DNA from: JBBRCX01 sp038204465
GTDB lineage: Bacteria; Planctomycetota; Phycisphaerae; Tepidisphaerales; Tepidisphaeraceae
NCBI GenBank assembly: GCA_038204465.1
Contig: JBBRCX010000028.1
Location: 1-46,750 of the forward strand
Length of the DNA: 46,750 bases
Direction: 5' to 3'
The notes below the pieces were generated by a model. It searched no databases. It saw nothing but the letters and a program-made list of their open reading frames with translations, and was not told the origin of the DNA. A program made the position numbers and the translations under genes. Shown piece after piece: positions 7,853-16,615 of this stretch. Every line of letters starts with the position of its first letter. The first letter of the stretch is position 1.

Positions 7853-8962
7853 ATGATGTTCCTCGCCGCGGATCCACTGGACCACGTCCTGCCCCACCCG
7901 ACCGGCCTGCATTTCGCGGGCTTCGACGTCACCAACCAGATGTTGATGGCAGCCGTCGCGGCCGTGCTGATGCTTCTGATCTTTCCGCTGCTGTTCAGCC
8001 GTGCGACCGCCGACGCGCCCCACGGATCGCGCAACTTCTTTGAGTCGATCCTCGAGTTCCTCCGCGTAGAGGTCTTCCGACCGGCGCTCAAGGAACATAC
8101 CGACCGTTTCGTGCCATTCCTCTGGACGCTCTTCTTCTTCATTCTCTTCTGCAACCTGCTTGGCCAGGTCCCGATCAACGAAATCGCGACGCTGATCACG
8201 GGGAAGGAAGTTCACTTTGCCGGAACTGCCACCGGAACGGTGACGACGACCGGCGCGTTGGCGCTGTGCGTCTTCATCTTCATCCACCTGAGCGGGATCG
8301 CGCAGGTTGCCCACTCACTGATCGACGGGACCTACGGGCATCACGACCATCACGAGGAACATTCATCCAATGGGCATCACAGCCACGAGGCCGCCCATGA
8401 TCTGGACCATGTGCGCGGCGAAGCCCTCGGCGCCGACGTTCCGCAGGATATGCGAGCCCTGTCCGATCCCACGCATCACTATGCGGACGATCAGCACATC
8501 GGGCATGGCCTGGCCTACTCGCCGAACCCCAGTCACCACGCGGGCGGCAACGGGATGAACCCCATGGCAGCAATCCTGTTGGCCGCGCCGCTTTACTTTT
8601 GGAACTTCGCCCCGCACCCGTTTAAACCGGCGCCCGGCGGGTCACCGCTCGGCTGGGTGGCGGACATCCCGCTGTGGTTCCTGCTGCTGGTTCTCGAGTT
8701 GATCGGCGCGCTCATCAAGCCGTTCGCGCTCATGATTCGTCTGTTCGCCAACATGATTGCCGGGCACATCGTACTCGCGGCGTTGATCCTGTTGATTCCG
8801 GTCTCCGCGGGGATCGCGATGCAGATTGGGATTGGGGCGCCGGTGACCTTACTGAGTCTGTTGATTCGCGGTCTCGAATTGTTCGTCGCCTTCCTGCAGG
8901 CGTACATTTTTACGTTCTTGACGACGTTGTTTATCGCCAGCGCGGTCGCGCCGGAGCATTAA
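7853..8962 (+). CDS. atpB: ATP synthase F0 subunit a, with histidine-rich insertion
   Basis: Subunit a forms the ion half-channels beside the c-ring in the cytoplasmic membrane. The diagnostic helix is LMIRLFANMIAGHIVLAAL, with the essential arginine at Arg296 (Escherichia coli Arg210 equivalent). Upstream helices include FVPFLWTLFFFILFCNLLGQVP (about 87-108). The protein is 369 residues against the usual ~230-280. Part of the excess is a hydrophilic loop at about 157-240 with 16 histidines between residues 163 and 229, many as His-His pairs, mixed with Asp and Glu. Such a loop could bind metal ions or protons, but this is only inferred. The reading frame is intact and both flanking helical parts are canonical, so the insertion looks genuine. 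No strong ribosome binding site precedes the double ATG at 7853/7856. Confidence 0.95.
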   Translation: MMFLAADPLDHVLPHPTGLHFAGFDVTNQMLMAAVAAVLMLLIFPLLFSRATADAPHGSRNFFESILEFLRVEVFRPALKEHTDRFVPFLWTLFFFILFCNLLGQVPINEIATLITGKEVHFAGTATGTVTTTGALALCVFIFIHLSGIAQVAHSLIDGTYGHHDHHEEHSSNGHHSHEAAHDLDHVRGEALGADVPQDMRALSDPTHHYADDQHIGHGLAYSPNPSHHAGGNGMNPMAAILLAAPLYFWNFAPHPFKPAPGGSPLGWVADIPLWFLLLVLELIGALIKPFALMIRLFANMIAGHIVLAALILLIPVSAGIAMQIGIGAPVTLLSLLIRGLELFVAFLQAYIFTFLTTLFIASAVAPEH

Positions 8963-9150
8963 TCTCGATCGTATGCCTTGCTCTTCCGCGAGCCGGCAAA
9001 TGGCTGAGACGCGGAGGAGATTTAAGAACTTCGCCCATGAGCAGCCGACGCCGGGGCATCAACTAATTAAGGTCGGCAGACATCTATCCGCGTCGCGCGG
9101 CACGTTTCCCGCAGGACGCCAGTTCCAGACTTGTTCTGGAGGAGATTTAC

Positions 9151-9429
9151 ATGTTGGGATTCTTGGCGCAGAGCGCCACGACGATCGTGTTTCCGGACAA
9201 GGGAATCACGGCGCTCGGCGCGGGCCTCGGGGCCGGCATCGTCGTGCTGGGCGCGGCGAAGGGCATCGGACGGCTGGCCGGTCAAGCGATGGAAGGCATC
9301 GCGCGGCAGCCGGAGGCCGGCGGCCGTATCGGCACGAACATGATCATCGCTGCAGCGCTGATCGAAGGGTTCACCTTCTTCGCGCTGGTCATCTGCTTCC
9401 AGCTGGCAGGCAAGTTCGCGACAGTCTAA
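9151..9429 (+). CDS. atpE: ATP synthase F0 subunit c
   Basis: The 92-residue protein has a two-helix hairpin. The cytoplasmic loop carries the highly conserved ARQPEA motif (residues 51-56), and the second helix carries the ion-binding glutamate Glu72 in ALIEGFTFFALVI. The residues that make sodium-type rings (Gln in helix 1, Ser/Thr right after the Glu) are not seen: the Glu is followed by Gly-Phe, and the helix-1 position nine before the loop Glu is Ile. A proton-coupled ring is therefore expected. GGAGGAG just before the ATG at 9151 is a strong ribosome binding site, consistent with the high copy number needed. A 188-bp spacer separates it from atpB. Confidence 0.95.
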   Translation: MLGFLAQSATTIVFPDKGITALGAGLGAGIVVLGAAKGIGRLAGQAMEGIARQPEAGGRIGTNMIIAAALIEGFTFFALVICFQLAGKFATV

Positions 9430-9492
9430 GTCACAGCGTCGCACTGGCAGAAAGCCGGCGCGACGCCTTTTTGCACCTTCGAGGAAACGCGG

Positions 9493-10188
9493 ATGCTCAA
9501 ACGATTGTTCGTCGCGGCGGTGATGGCTGTCGCTCTTGGCGCGGGGGCGTCGCGCGCGCTTGCCGAGCCCGAGACATCAGGTCCGCGCGCAGCAAACAAC
9601 GTCACGGCTGAGGCGGACCGGGCGCTGCCGCCTCACGCGGAAGCTTCAGAACACGGGAACGCCGAGCACAAGCCGGCCCTGATTCCCAACCCGTTGGATA
9701 AAGAGACGCAGAAGCAGGCCATCTGGGTCATCATCATCTTCGTGATCCTGCTGGCAATCCTCTACCCGACGGCATGGAAGAGCGTCCTGGCGGGTTTGAA
9801 GAAACGCGAAGAGCGGATTCGCCATGACATTGCGGAGGCGGAAGCGGCCCGGGCCAGGGCCGAGGCGACGCTGCGCGAGTACAACACTCAGCTCGCCACC
9901 GCGGAGAAGCAAGTGCGCGAGATGATCTCCAAGGCCGCGATTGAAGGCGAGCAGGTCGCGTCGCAGATGCGCACGCGAGCGCAGCAGGAAGGGGAGGAGA
10001 CAAAGGAGCGGGCCCTTCGCGACATCGAAATCGCGCGGACGCAGGCTATCTCGGACATCTACGAGCAGGCGGCGGTGCTTGCCACCACGGTGGCGGAGAA
10101 GATCATCCGCCGGAACCTCAACCCTGAGGACCAGCGCGTTCTGGTGGCGCAGAGCCTTGAACAGCTGCAGGCACTCGGCAAGCACTAG
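9493..10188 (+). CDS. atpF: ATP synthase F0 subunit b, with N-terminal signal peptide
   Basis: The protein is a peripheral stalk subunit of 231 residues. It begins with a cleavable-looking signal peptide (about 1-24, ending ALA before Glu), then a ~50-residue acidic periplasmic segment. The single membrane helix (about 77-95, IWVIIIFVILLAILYPTAW) is followed by a long charged coiled coil with heptad-like Glu/Arg/Ala content (about 100-215). The extra signal peptide and periplasmic segment lengthen it beyond the usual ~156-170 residues; such extended b subunits occur in planctomycetes and relatives. It is followed by atpH after 7 bases. Confidence 0.92.
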   Translation: MLKRLFVAAVMAVALGAGASRALAEPETSGPRAANNVTAEADRALPPHAEASEHGNAEHKPALIPNPLDKETQKQAIWVIIIFVILLAILYPTAWKSVLAGLKKREERIRHDIAEAEAARARAEATLREYNTQLATAEKQVREMISKAAIEGEQVASQMRTRAQQEGEETKERALRDIEIARTQAISDIYEQAAVLATTVAEKIIRRNLNPEDQRVLVAQSLEQLQALGKH

Positions 10189-10195
10189 TACGCCA

Positions 10196-10762
10196 ATGGC
10201 AAGCAACCATCTGCATCACGGCCCGACCGCCGACGCATACGCCCGCTCGCTGCTGGAGCTCGCCAACGAGGGGCAACAGCAGGCGCAGGCGATCGGCGAA
10301 GAGCTCTCGGCCATCGTCCAGATCATTCAAGCCAATCCGTCCTTCTCGGACTTCCTCGCCGACCCGGGCATCGCGGAGTCGGAGCGGACGGCGGCGCTCG
10401 ATCGCATCTTCCGCGGGCGGGTCTCGCAGCTGATGATGAATTTCCTGGGCGTGCTGAACGTGAAGGGCCGGCTTCGCCTGCTGCCGCAGATCGGCAGCGC
10501 TTATGAGGAGTTGCTTGATGAGCAGCTGGGCAACGTCGAGGTGGACGTGACCGTCGCGCAGCGCCTCGGCCCGGCCGAGTTGGAACAGGTGCGCACGCGG
10601 GTCAGCCAGGCGCTGGGAAAGAACGCGATCGTCCACCAGTACGTGGACGACTCCATTATTGGCGGGCTGATCCTGCGGGTGCAGGATGAGCTGATCGATT
10701 CGAGCGTGCGCTACCAGTTGTCGGCGATGCGCGCGCAACTGCTTGCTTCGCGCCCCAGGTAG
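10196..10762 (+). CDS. atpH: ATP synthase F1 subunit delta
   Basis: The 188-residue protein carries the typical OSCP/delta start (YARSLLELANEG) with a helical N-terminal domain. The C-terminal strand-helix part has the pattern NVEVDVTVAQRL...VDDSIIGGLILRVQDELIDSSV, which is the family signature near the end. Delta connects the alpha3beta3 head to the b stalk. The ATG at 10196 is chosen by homology to the usual start and by its 7-base spacing from the atpF stop; the same frame is open far upstream but overlaps atpF in an unrelated reading. Confidence 0.92.
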   Translation: MASNHLHHGPTADAYARSLLELANEGQQQAQAIGEELSAIVQIIQANPSFSDFLADPGIAESERTAALDRIFRGRVSQLMMNFLGVLNVKGRLRLLPQIGSAYEELLDEQLGNVEVDVTVAQRLGPAELEQVRTRVSQALGKNAIVHQYVDDSIIGGLILRVQDELIDSSVRYQLSAMRAQLLASRPR

Positions 10763-10866
10763 GAATGATTCGCAGCGCATCAGCAGGGCGCGCCGCGGAA
10801 TGAACCGGCAATCATGCGGGTGCAGGACTCTCGCCCCGCCGGAATACGTAAAAGCGGAGATTTGGA

Positions 10867-12378
<1,512 letters not shown>

Positions 12379-12742
12379 TCGCTGGCAACGTGTCTAAGGG
12401 CCGATCATCTAAGCTCACGGTGCGCCCACAGGTTGGCGAGTCGAGTGCCTGCTTTTCTGTCGGGGACACGATTCGATGATGCCGGCGGGCGCTGGCGTGC
12501 CGGTTAGGATTTCGATAAACTGCCGGATGGGGGCACCAGTGGTTGGGCAACCGCTGCAAGCATATCCCATTCGTGATGCGCGACTTAGAAGGTTTTGGAT
12601 GGTCGCTCATCGAGTGGGCAGACCTGAACAGGGCTGTTGAGACGGAACAATCGGGCGTCTATTACGTTTCCAGAGTTGTGCGAGGTCGATCGGCGGTCGC
12701 CGTTTTCCTTACAGACGGCGTCGGCCGTGTCGGGGAGTTGTT
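12379..12742. other. Intergenic spacer after atpA
   Basis: This 364-bp stretch separates atpA from the kinase gene. No gamma-subunit remnant, tRNA or terminator with a U-tract was found. A short open frame (12543-12746) overlaps the kinase start by four bases but has no family resemblance and no ribosome binding site. The only supported element is the candidate kinase promoter at 12637-12665. Confidence 0.5.
12637..12665 (+). promoter_or_regulatory. Candidate sigma70-type promoter of the kinase gene
   Basis: TTGAGA at 12637-12642 (five of six consensus bases) is followed after 17 bases by TATTAC at 12660-12665 (four of six). Transcription would start near 12672 and leave a ~70-nt leader before the kinase ATG, uncoupling the kinase from the ATP synthase operon. 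Confidence 0.5.
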
Positions 12743-13642
12743 ATGAGCAGGGAAGAATCAGGGGTTCGGCAGGCGGCAAGGGCGCCGCTGCCGAAGAAAC
12801 TCTTCGGCTATGAAGTCATCGACTTCATCGGCGAGGGCGCGGGCAGCCGTATCTACGCGGTCAGCCATCCAAAGACGCATCAGTTGTACGCGCTCAAGCA
12901 TGTCGTCTCAGCCACGGAGCGCGATCAGCGCTTCGTCGAGCAGCTGGAAAACGAATATGAAGTCGCACGCCAGGTCAAGCACCCGGCGATGCGCGGCGCG
13001 ATCGACTTGACCTTCAACCGCACCCTGCTCCGCAAGGTGACGGACGCCGGGCTGGTCCTGGAGCTCTTTGACGGGGTCCCGCTGGACCGGCATCTGCCGA
13101 GAAAGCTGGACGACGTCGTCGACGTTTTCATCCAGACGGGCAAGGCGCTGGCCGCGCTTCACGCGCAGGGTTTCGTGCACTGCGATTTGAAACCCAACAA
13201 CATCCTTCGCAGCGCCGCCGGCGAGGTGAAGGTGATCGACCTCGGCCAGGCCTGCAAGAGCGGCGTCGCCAAGAAGCGCATCCAGGGCACCCCTGATTAC
13301 ATCGCGCCCGAGCAGGTGAAGTGTGAGCCGGTGACGGCCCGCACCGATGTCTACAACTTTGGAGCAACGCTCTACTGGGCGCTGTGCGGCCAAAAGCTGC
13401 CGACGCTGTACACCTTGAAGAAAGGCGAGAACAGTTTCCTGGTCGACCAGGCACTTCCTTCACCGCGCGAGAGCAACGAGCGGGTGCCGGAAACCCTGTC
13501 CAATCTTGTCATGGAATGCGTCCGCACCAGTCCGTGGAAGCGGCCCGGCGACATGAACGATATTGCACGGAGGCTGGAACTAGTCCACCACGTGATGCAG
13601 CGTCCGAAGCGCCAGGCGGTCGCGAAGCTCGCGCTGGTATAG
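12743..13642 (+). CDS. Cytoplasmic Hanks-type Ser/Thr protein kinase, non-RD
   Basis: The protein has 299 residues and is essentially one kinase domain. It has the glycine loop IGEGAGSRIYAV (29-40), the ATP-binding lysine Lys52 in YALKHV, the catalytic loop HCDLKPNNIL (His146-Cys147-Asp148), the metal site DLG (166-168) in place of DFG, and APE at 188-190. Catalytic Asp148 and Asn153 are present, so activity is expected. Cys at the HRD arginine position makes it a non-RD kinase, which usually does not need activation-loop phosphorylation. There is no C-terminal membrane helix or sensor domain, unlike PknB-type kinases. The ATG at 12743 has GGGGAG about seven bases upstream. Its substrate is unknown; the adjacent ATP synthase genes are only a positional hint. 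A strong terminator follows. Confidence 0.92.
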   Translation: MSREESGVRQAARAPLPKKLFGYEVIDFIGEGAGSRIYAVSHPKTHQLYALKHVVSATERDQRFVEQLENEYEVARQVKHPAMRGAIDLTFNRTLLRKVTDAGLVLELFDGVPLDRHLPRKLDDVVDVFIQTGKALAALHAQGFVHCDLKPNNILRSAAGEVKVIDLGQACKSGVAKKRIQGTPDYIAPEQVKCEPVTARTDVYNFGATLYWALCGQKLPTLYTLKKGENSFLVDQALPSPRESNERVPETLSNLVMECVRTSPWKRPGDMNDIARRLELVHHVMQRPKRQAVAKLALV

Positions 13643-13709
13643 ACAAAGCGAACTTCGCCCCGTGGGTGTGGGCGATGGTTCATCGGCGGGACGCCATCCC
13701 GTCCGCATA

Positions 13710-13740
13710 AAAGCCGGCGTTAAAACCGCCGGCTTTTTTT
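13710..13740 (+). terminator. Rho-independent terminator after the kinase gene
   Basis: AAAGCCGGCG at 13710-13719 pairs perfectly with CGCCGGCTTT at 13727-13736 around a 7-base loop, followed by a T-run to 13740. On the opposite strand the A-rich left flank is short, but the hairpin may also help end queF transcripts. Confidence 0.9.
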
Positions 13741-13777
13741 GCGGTCCCGTGGCTCTGCTGTGAAAAAGAGGAAGAGA

Positions 13778-14236
13778 CTACTGCCCATTGCGCGAACGGG
13801 CGGATCTCGATTTTGCGGCAGCGCGCCCTGTCCGCGCCTCGAATTGAGCGGTAACCGTGGCAGCGACGCCGCCACGCACGGCGAACGCTCCGATCACCGT
13901 CATGCGCCGCGGCTTCAACACCGCGACCAGGTCATCCAGAATCGTATTAACCGCGGCTTCGTAAAAGATTCCCTTGTTGCGATAGGCGAAGAAGTAGAGC
14001 TTCAGACTCTTGATTTCGACGCAGCACTCGTCGGGCACATAACGGATGGTGATCGTGGCGAAGTCGGGCTGGCCGGTCACCGGGCAGACGCTGGTGAATT
14101 CCGGAAAGACGAATTCAACCTCATAATCGCGAGCTGGCTGCGGATTGGCGAAGGCTTCGAGAATCGTCCGCGGCTGGCGAATCTGCTCCGCGCCGATCGC
14201 GCTCGTGGTCCCGAGTTGTCGAAGTGGCTTGATCAT
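13778..14236 (-). CDS. queF: NADPH-dependent preQ0 reductase (7-cyano-7-deazaguanine reductase), type I
   Basis: QueF reduces the nitrile preQ0 to the amine preQ1 in queuosine synthesis. The 152-residue length fits the short, YkvM-like class. The catalytic cysteine lies in EFTSVCPVTGQPDFATI, which also holds the proton-donor Asp. The QueF signature EIKSLKLYFFAYRN follows. The C-terminal part (VLKPRRMTVIGAFAVRGGV) is also typical; the last ~20 residues are a basic extension. Its ATG overlaps the stop codon of the upstream exonuclease gene (ATGA, 14233-14236), so the two are translationally coupled although their functions are not obviously related. No other queuosine gene is in the window. Confidence 0.95.
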   Translation of the reverse strand: MIKPLRQLGTTSAIGAEQIRQPRTILEAFANPQPARDYEVEFVFPEFTSVCPVTGQPDFATITIRYVPDECCVEIKSLKLYFFAYRNKGIFYEAAVNTILDDLVAVLKPRRMTVIGAFAVRGGVAATVTAQFEARTGRAAAKSRSARSRNGQ

Positions 14237-15426
14237 TGGCTCGCGAAAGTTTCAGGACCCTCATTTGGGCTTGAATCTGGGGGCTGACCCTCGTCGGAAA
14301 CGGCGGCCGACGCCGGCTGCAGATTGTTCGCTTCGGGACAGGGCACGTCAACGAGAGCCGCCGCCTCACCCGCGGGCTGATCCGCAATCGCATGAGTCAC
14401 AATGATCTCCATGGAGAGTTCAACGGCATCTGGGGCCGGGAGCTCGGTCGGCATCGTCACGGGCTCGGGCTCGGGGACCAGCGGGCGGGGCTCTTCCATT
14501 GGCAGCGGCCGCGAAGCTTCGGTCTCAACGATCACCGCGGCTTCCGGAGCTGCTGACGACGGAGGCGCCGGCGGCGTCTGGCCCGGCCCGATCCGAGTCA
14601 ACTGAACGATCCGGTCGAGCTTGAACGTTCGCCGATCGTTGCGAAGCTGGCAATGCGCCACGAGCAACGGCTCGCCCTTGAACCGGCGGATATGCAGCGG
14701 CTCGATCACTCGAAGCGTCCGGTTCTGCCGGCCGTCGAGGTATTCCATCATCACGCAGCAGCGCTGCTCGAGCGCCTCCTCCAACTCCAACGGCAGCAGG
14801 CTCTCGCGCGGCGACACGGGCAAAAGGCCCATCGGCCCGCCCTGCTCCCGAATCGCATCGCACAGGCTGAGGCCCCAACCGCCCACCGGCTCCATCAGGC
14901 GCTCGAACACCGCTGCGGTGGTCTGCGCATCCGCCAGGGCGCGGTGCGCGAGCGTCAGCTGCACGCCCAGGCGCGGCGCCAGCGACTGCAGCGCGTTGCC
15001 CCCGCGGCCAAAACGCCGCCTAGCGATGCGGACGGTATCCATCACCGGCACGTCGCCCAGCGCCGCCGTGATCTCCTCTCCGCTGCGCCGAAACTCTTTG
15101 CGCAGAAACGACAGGTCGAACCGGATGTTGTGTCCCAGCACAGCCGCCCCGCGAAGCAGTGCCATCGCGTCCGGCAGTTGATCCGCGAAGCGCGGTTGGC
15201 CCTTCACCATGGCCTGGGTGATGCCGGTGAAGGCCGTCACGCCAGGGCTGATCTTTCGCTGCGGGTCGATCAGTTGCTGGTATTCGCTCACCACCTGGCC
15301 CGCCTCGACGCGCACGATCCCCAGTTCGATCACCTTATGACCGAAGTCCGCCGAAGCGCCGGTGGTCTCGACGTCGAGGAACGCGAGGGGCGTCTCCCGC
15401 AGAGTTTGCATGAGCGAAAAAGGCAC
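14233..15426 (-). CDS. DnaQ-type DEDDh exonuclease fused to a WYL-like domain
   Basis: The protein has 397 residues. Residues about 13-180 are a 3'-5' exonuclease of the DnaQ/DEDDh group: FLDVETTG (Asp18, Glu20), GHNIRFDLSFLRKEF (Asp104) and HRALADAQ (His161, Asp166), so all acidic metal ligands and the histidine are present. Residues about 212-280 resemble a WYL domain: an MMEYLDG start, RTLRVIEPLHI, GEPLLVAHC at the position of the Trp-Tyr-Leu motif (here Pro-Leu-Leu), and DRRTFKLDRI. WYL domains bind nucleic acid or ligands in regulators and defence proteins. The last ~115 residues are acidic, Pro-rich and probably disordered. The start is GTG at 15426 or ATG at 15411; neither has a strong ribosome binding site. 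It overlaps queF by four bases. Confidence 0.85.
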   Translation of the reverse strand: MPFSLMQTLRETPLAFLDVETTGASADFGHKVIELGIVRVEAGQVVSEYQQLIDPQRKISPGVTAFTGITQAMVKGQPRFADQLPDAMALLRGAAVLGHNIRFDLSFLRKEFRRSGEEITAALGDVPVMDTVRIARRRFGRGGNALQSLAPRLGVQLTLAHRALADAQTTAAVFERLMEPVGGWGLSLCDAIREQGGPMGLLPVSPRESLLPLELEEALEQRCCVMMEYLDGRQNRTLRVIEPLHIRRFKGEPLLVAHCQLRNDRRTFKLDRIVQLTRIGPGQTPPAPPSSAAPEAAVIVETEASRPLPMEEPRPLVPEPEPVTMPTELPAPDAVELSMEIIVTHAIADQPAGEAAALVDVPCPEANNLQPASAAVSDEGQPPDSSPNEGPETFASQ

Positions 15427-15603
15427 GACTAGAGAGCAGCCCGGAACAGTTCAATCGGCCGGCTGCCGGCGGAATCCCGCAATACGCCGATACGCCACGT
15501 TAATACGTTCGACAACAGTAGGTCGCCTCGAAAACGCGTCAAGCTGCTCTAGCGCTTGGAGATATGCTCAATTACCCGCGCGGTCCGTGCGCAGCACGCC
15601 AGG

Positions 15604-16077
15604 TCAGATCTGGATTCCAATGATCGAAGCCTCGAAGACTTGCGCGCCGTCGACGATGCCCTGAATCTTGCAGCACAGCCGCCGGTGCCGTTCCCACACC
15701 TTCAACCCCAGCAGGTACAGCCGTTTGCCGGGTGGGACCTGTGAACGGAAGCGGATTTCATCCGCCCCGCCGAAACCGATGAACCCGGTCCAGCCGACAA
15801 ATCGGGAGGCGTAGAAGGCCGCCAGTTGGGCTCCGGCCTCGATCATGATCACGCCGGGCAAGAGCGGACGCCCGGGGATGTGCCCCTTCACCCAGAACTC
15901 GTCCTTGCCCACGTCCTTGTAGCCAATGATCCGGCCCTGCTCCTTGTCCGCGTAGACGATGGCATTGAGATGTTCCATCGCTCCGCGCTGAGGGTTGGCC
16001 TGTCGGATGGCCTCCTGATCGAAAAGAACAGCGTTCAGATCGATGCCGAAAATGTCGTACAGCAATTGAGGAGGCAT
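15604..16077 (-). CDS. FabZ-like 3-hydroxyacyl-ACP dehydratase (hotdog fold)
   Basis: The protein has 157 residues. The diagnostic segment is KGHIPGRPLLPGVIMIEAGAQLAAFYA, with the active-site histidine before Ile-Pro-Gly and the catalytic glutamate in MIEA. It is followed by the hotdog beta strands (FIGFGGADEIRFRSQVPPGKRLYL). FabZ dehydrates 3-hydroxyacyl-ACP in fatty acid elongation; relatives act on other acyl chains. The ATG at 16077 is chosen because the family N terminus begins here; the frame continues upstream through the terminator region of the next gene. It is not next to other fatty-acid genes, so it may be a second, specialised copy. Confidence 0.85.
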   Translation of the reverse strand: MPPQLLYDIFGIDLNAVLFDQEAIRQANPQRGAMEHLNAIVYADKEQGRIIGYKDVGKDEFWVKGHIPGRPLLPGVIMIEAGAQLAAFYASRFVGWTGFIGFGGADEIRFRSQVPPGKRLYLLGLKVWERHRRLCCKIQGIVDGAQVFEASIIGIQI

Positions 16078-16106
16078 TGCGACAGAGGTTGATGTGACGA
16101 AAGCAC

Positions 16107-16148
16107 AAGGGAAAAGGCATCGGAATCCGCCGATGCGCCCTTTCCCTT
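16107..16148 (-). terminator. Probable terminator of the histone-like gene
   Basis: GCATCGG at 16117-16123 pairs with CCGATGC at 16130-16136, and outer arms (AAGGGAAA against TTTCCCTT) extend the stem with an internal mismatch. Read on the minus strand, a run of four T follows the core stem. It lies 45 bases beyond the stop of the Hc1-like gene. Confidence 0.5.
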
Positions 16149-16192
16149 CACTTTTCACGCTTGGAACTGGTCCGGAGCCATCATCGGCCGGC

Positions 16193-16381
16193 CTACTGGG
16201 CCGCGCCTGGCTCGGTTTCCCGCCCCTCGAGGATCTTCTTGCGCACATCCTGCGCGGCAGACTTGATCTCCTGCATCTTCTTGCGGACCCGGGTGCCCGC
16301 CGCCTTGTTTCCCCCAATGGCCTTGTTGACGTCGTCCTCGGCCTCGGTGACCAGCCGCTTCAAAGTCTCATATTCCTGCAT
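16193..16381 (-). CDS. Histone H1-like protein (Hc1 family)
   Basis: The 62-residue, lysine-rich helical protein has the pattern EYETLKRLVTEAEDDVNKAI, then GNKAAGTRVRKKMQEIKSAA, then QDVRKKILEGR. This matches the N-terminal part of the chlamydial histone H1-like protein Hc1, whose short versions occur in planctomycetes and some bacteroidetes. A nucleoid-associated, DNA-compacting role is inferred from the family. It lacks the long Lys/Ala-rich tail of chlamydial Hc1. The ATG at 16381 is chosen because GGAGG (16385-16389 on the minus strand) is correctly spaced; an in-frame TTG at 16393 is unlikely. A near-consensus promoter and a terminator frame it, so it appears to be a single-gene, strongly expressed unit. 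Confidence 0.88.
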   Translation of the reverse strand: MQEYETLKRLVTEAEDDVNKAIGGNKAAGTRVRKKMQEIKSAAQDVRKKILEGRETEPGAAQ

Positions 16382-16414
16382 CGATGCCTCCAATAGATCG
16401 AGATACGCCGGAAA

Positions 16415-16443
16415 ACTGTATCGGGGGGGCTATTGAGTGTCAA
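16415..16443 (-). promoter_or_regulatory. Sigma70-type promoter of the histone-like gene
   Basis: On the minus strand a perfect TTGACA (16443-16438) is followed after 17 bases by TACAGT (16420-16415, four of six consensus bases). The predicted start near 16408 gives a ~27-nt leader containing the GGAGG site. A run of seven C lies in the spacer. Confidence 0.7.
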
Positions 16444-16615
16444 TTCAACGCCGCCAAGGCCGATGGCCCCACTGCACCGCCATTTTGGACCCTTGGGAAG
16501 CCCCTGCCGACTTTACCACCTTAGCGGCTGAGTAGCGCTGGCAACGCCCCTCAAACTCCGGTGCGCTTCGGCCTCGCCGCGTATAGCATGCCCTTGAAAA
16601 GTTAGCTGTCGGCCG

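Noticed and set aside
12543..12746. 67-codon frame overlapping the kinase start by ATGA
   Set aside because: The overlap suggests coupling, but there is no ribosome binding site or family pattern, and the best promoter match for the kinase lies inside it.
13660..13706. GGGACG/CGTCCC short dyad similar to the hairpin repeat
   Set aside because: The arms differ from the CACGGGCG unit and the spacing does not match; it is only the 5' flank of the kinase terminator.
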